Part shown: piece after piece, positions 63,986 through 64,000 of the stretch | Layout of the letters: each line of letters begins with the position of its first letter | Numbering within the stretch: position 1 is the first letter of the stretch | The notes under the pieces: model-generated | Database searches by the model: none | What the model was told of the DNA's origin: nothing | The model's input: only the letters and a program-made list of their open reading frames with translations | Translations under genes and position numbers: made by a program | Source of the DNA: Onchocerca volvulus | Taxonomy: Eukaryota > Nematoda > Chromadorea > Rhabditida > Onchocercidae | Direction of reading: 5' to 3' | Assembly: GCA_000499405.2 (NCBI GenBank) | Contig: HG738139.1 | Location: forward strand, 8,394,616-8,458,615 | DNA length: 64,000 bases

Positions 63986-64000
63986 GTATGTTTCAGAATG

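Overview
The window is nuclear DNA from a nematode, most likely a filarial or other spirurid (clade III) worm. It is AT-rich, and the genes are split into many small exons (mostly 40-260 nt, with one first exon of 463 nt) joined by GT..AG introns that end in T-rich tracts before CAG or TAG. Several same-strand genes lie only 300-600 bp apart, as in nematode operons, and the best-recognised proteins belong to conserved metazoan or nematode families. Exon chains were rebuilt by hand. In every complete chain the exon phases agree and the summed CDS is divisible by three, which is the main support for the models. Species assignment is inference.

Layout. 1-1.1 kb: last exon of a VPS33-type SM protein (+), then a 66-codon two-exon gene (+). 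2.9-9.9 kb: complete 16-exon Tousled-like kinase gene (-, 795 aa). 12.4-12.6 kb: two near-identical tRNA-Leu genes (-), anticodons AAG and UAG. 14.6-16.8 kb: three-exon RING-finger gene (-, 190 aa). 18.3-20.5 kb: five-exon gene (-, 361 aa) that may carry a MIF4G-like domain. 21.05-25.7 kb: complete 16-exon CLEC16A/GOP-1 gene (-, 787 aa) just upstream of it, so the two probably form an operon. 25.7-32.7 kb is gene-poor, apart from a decayed copy of CLEC16A exon 1. 32.7-37.0 kb: seven-exon DnaJ gene of the DNAJB6 type (+, 250 aa). 39.0-42.5 kb: eight-exon type II phosphatidylinositol 4-kinase gene (-, 432 aa). 42.5-49.0 kb is gene-poor, with a 35-bp tandem repeat. 49.0-55.9 kb: 15-exon secreted cuticlin-like gene (+, 739 aa) with two von Willebrand A domains and a ZP domain, similar in architecture to C. 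elegans CUT-6 but with an extra vWA domain. 56.2 kb to the window end: 5' part of an unrecognised coiled-coil gene (+). Its first intron holds a 3.5-kb decayed Helitron with both termini preserved (57100-60625).

Shared function is limited. VPS33, CLEC16A and PI4KII all act in endosome-lysosome traffic, but they lie in different units, and a link between them would be speculation. I found no CRISPR array, rRNA gene, spliced-leader gene or bacterial insertion. The more unusual items are the two-vWA ZP protein with an apparent GC-AG intron, the Helitron in an intron, the duplicated CLEC16A exon, the possible conserved part of the gro-1 operon, and the tRNA-Leu pair that differs at the wobble base.
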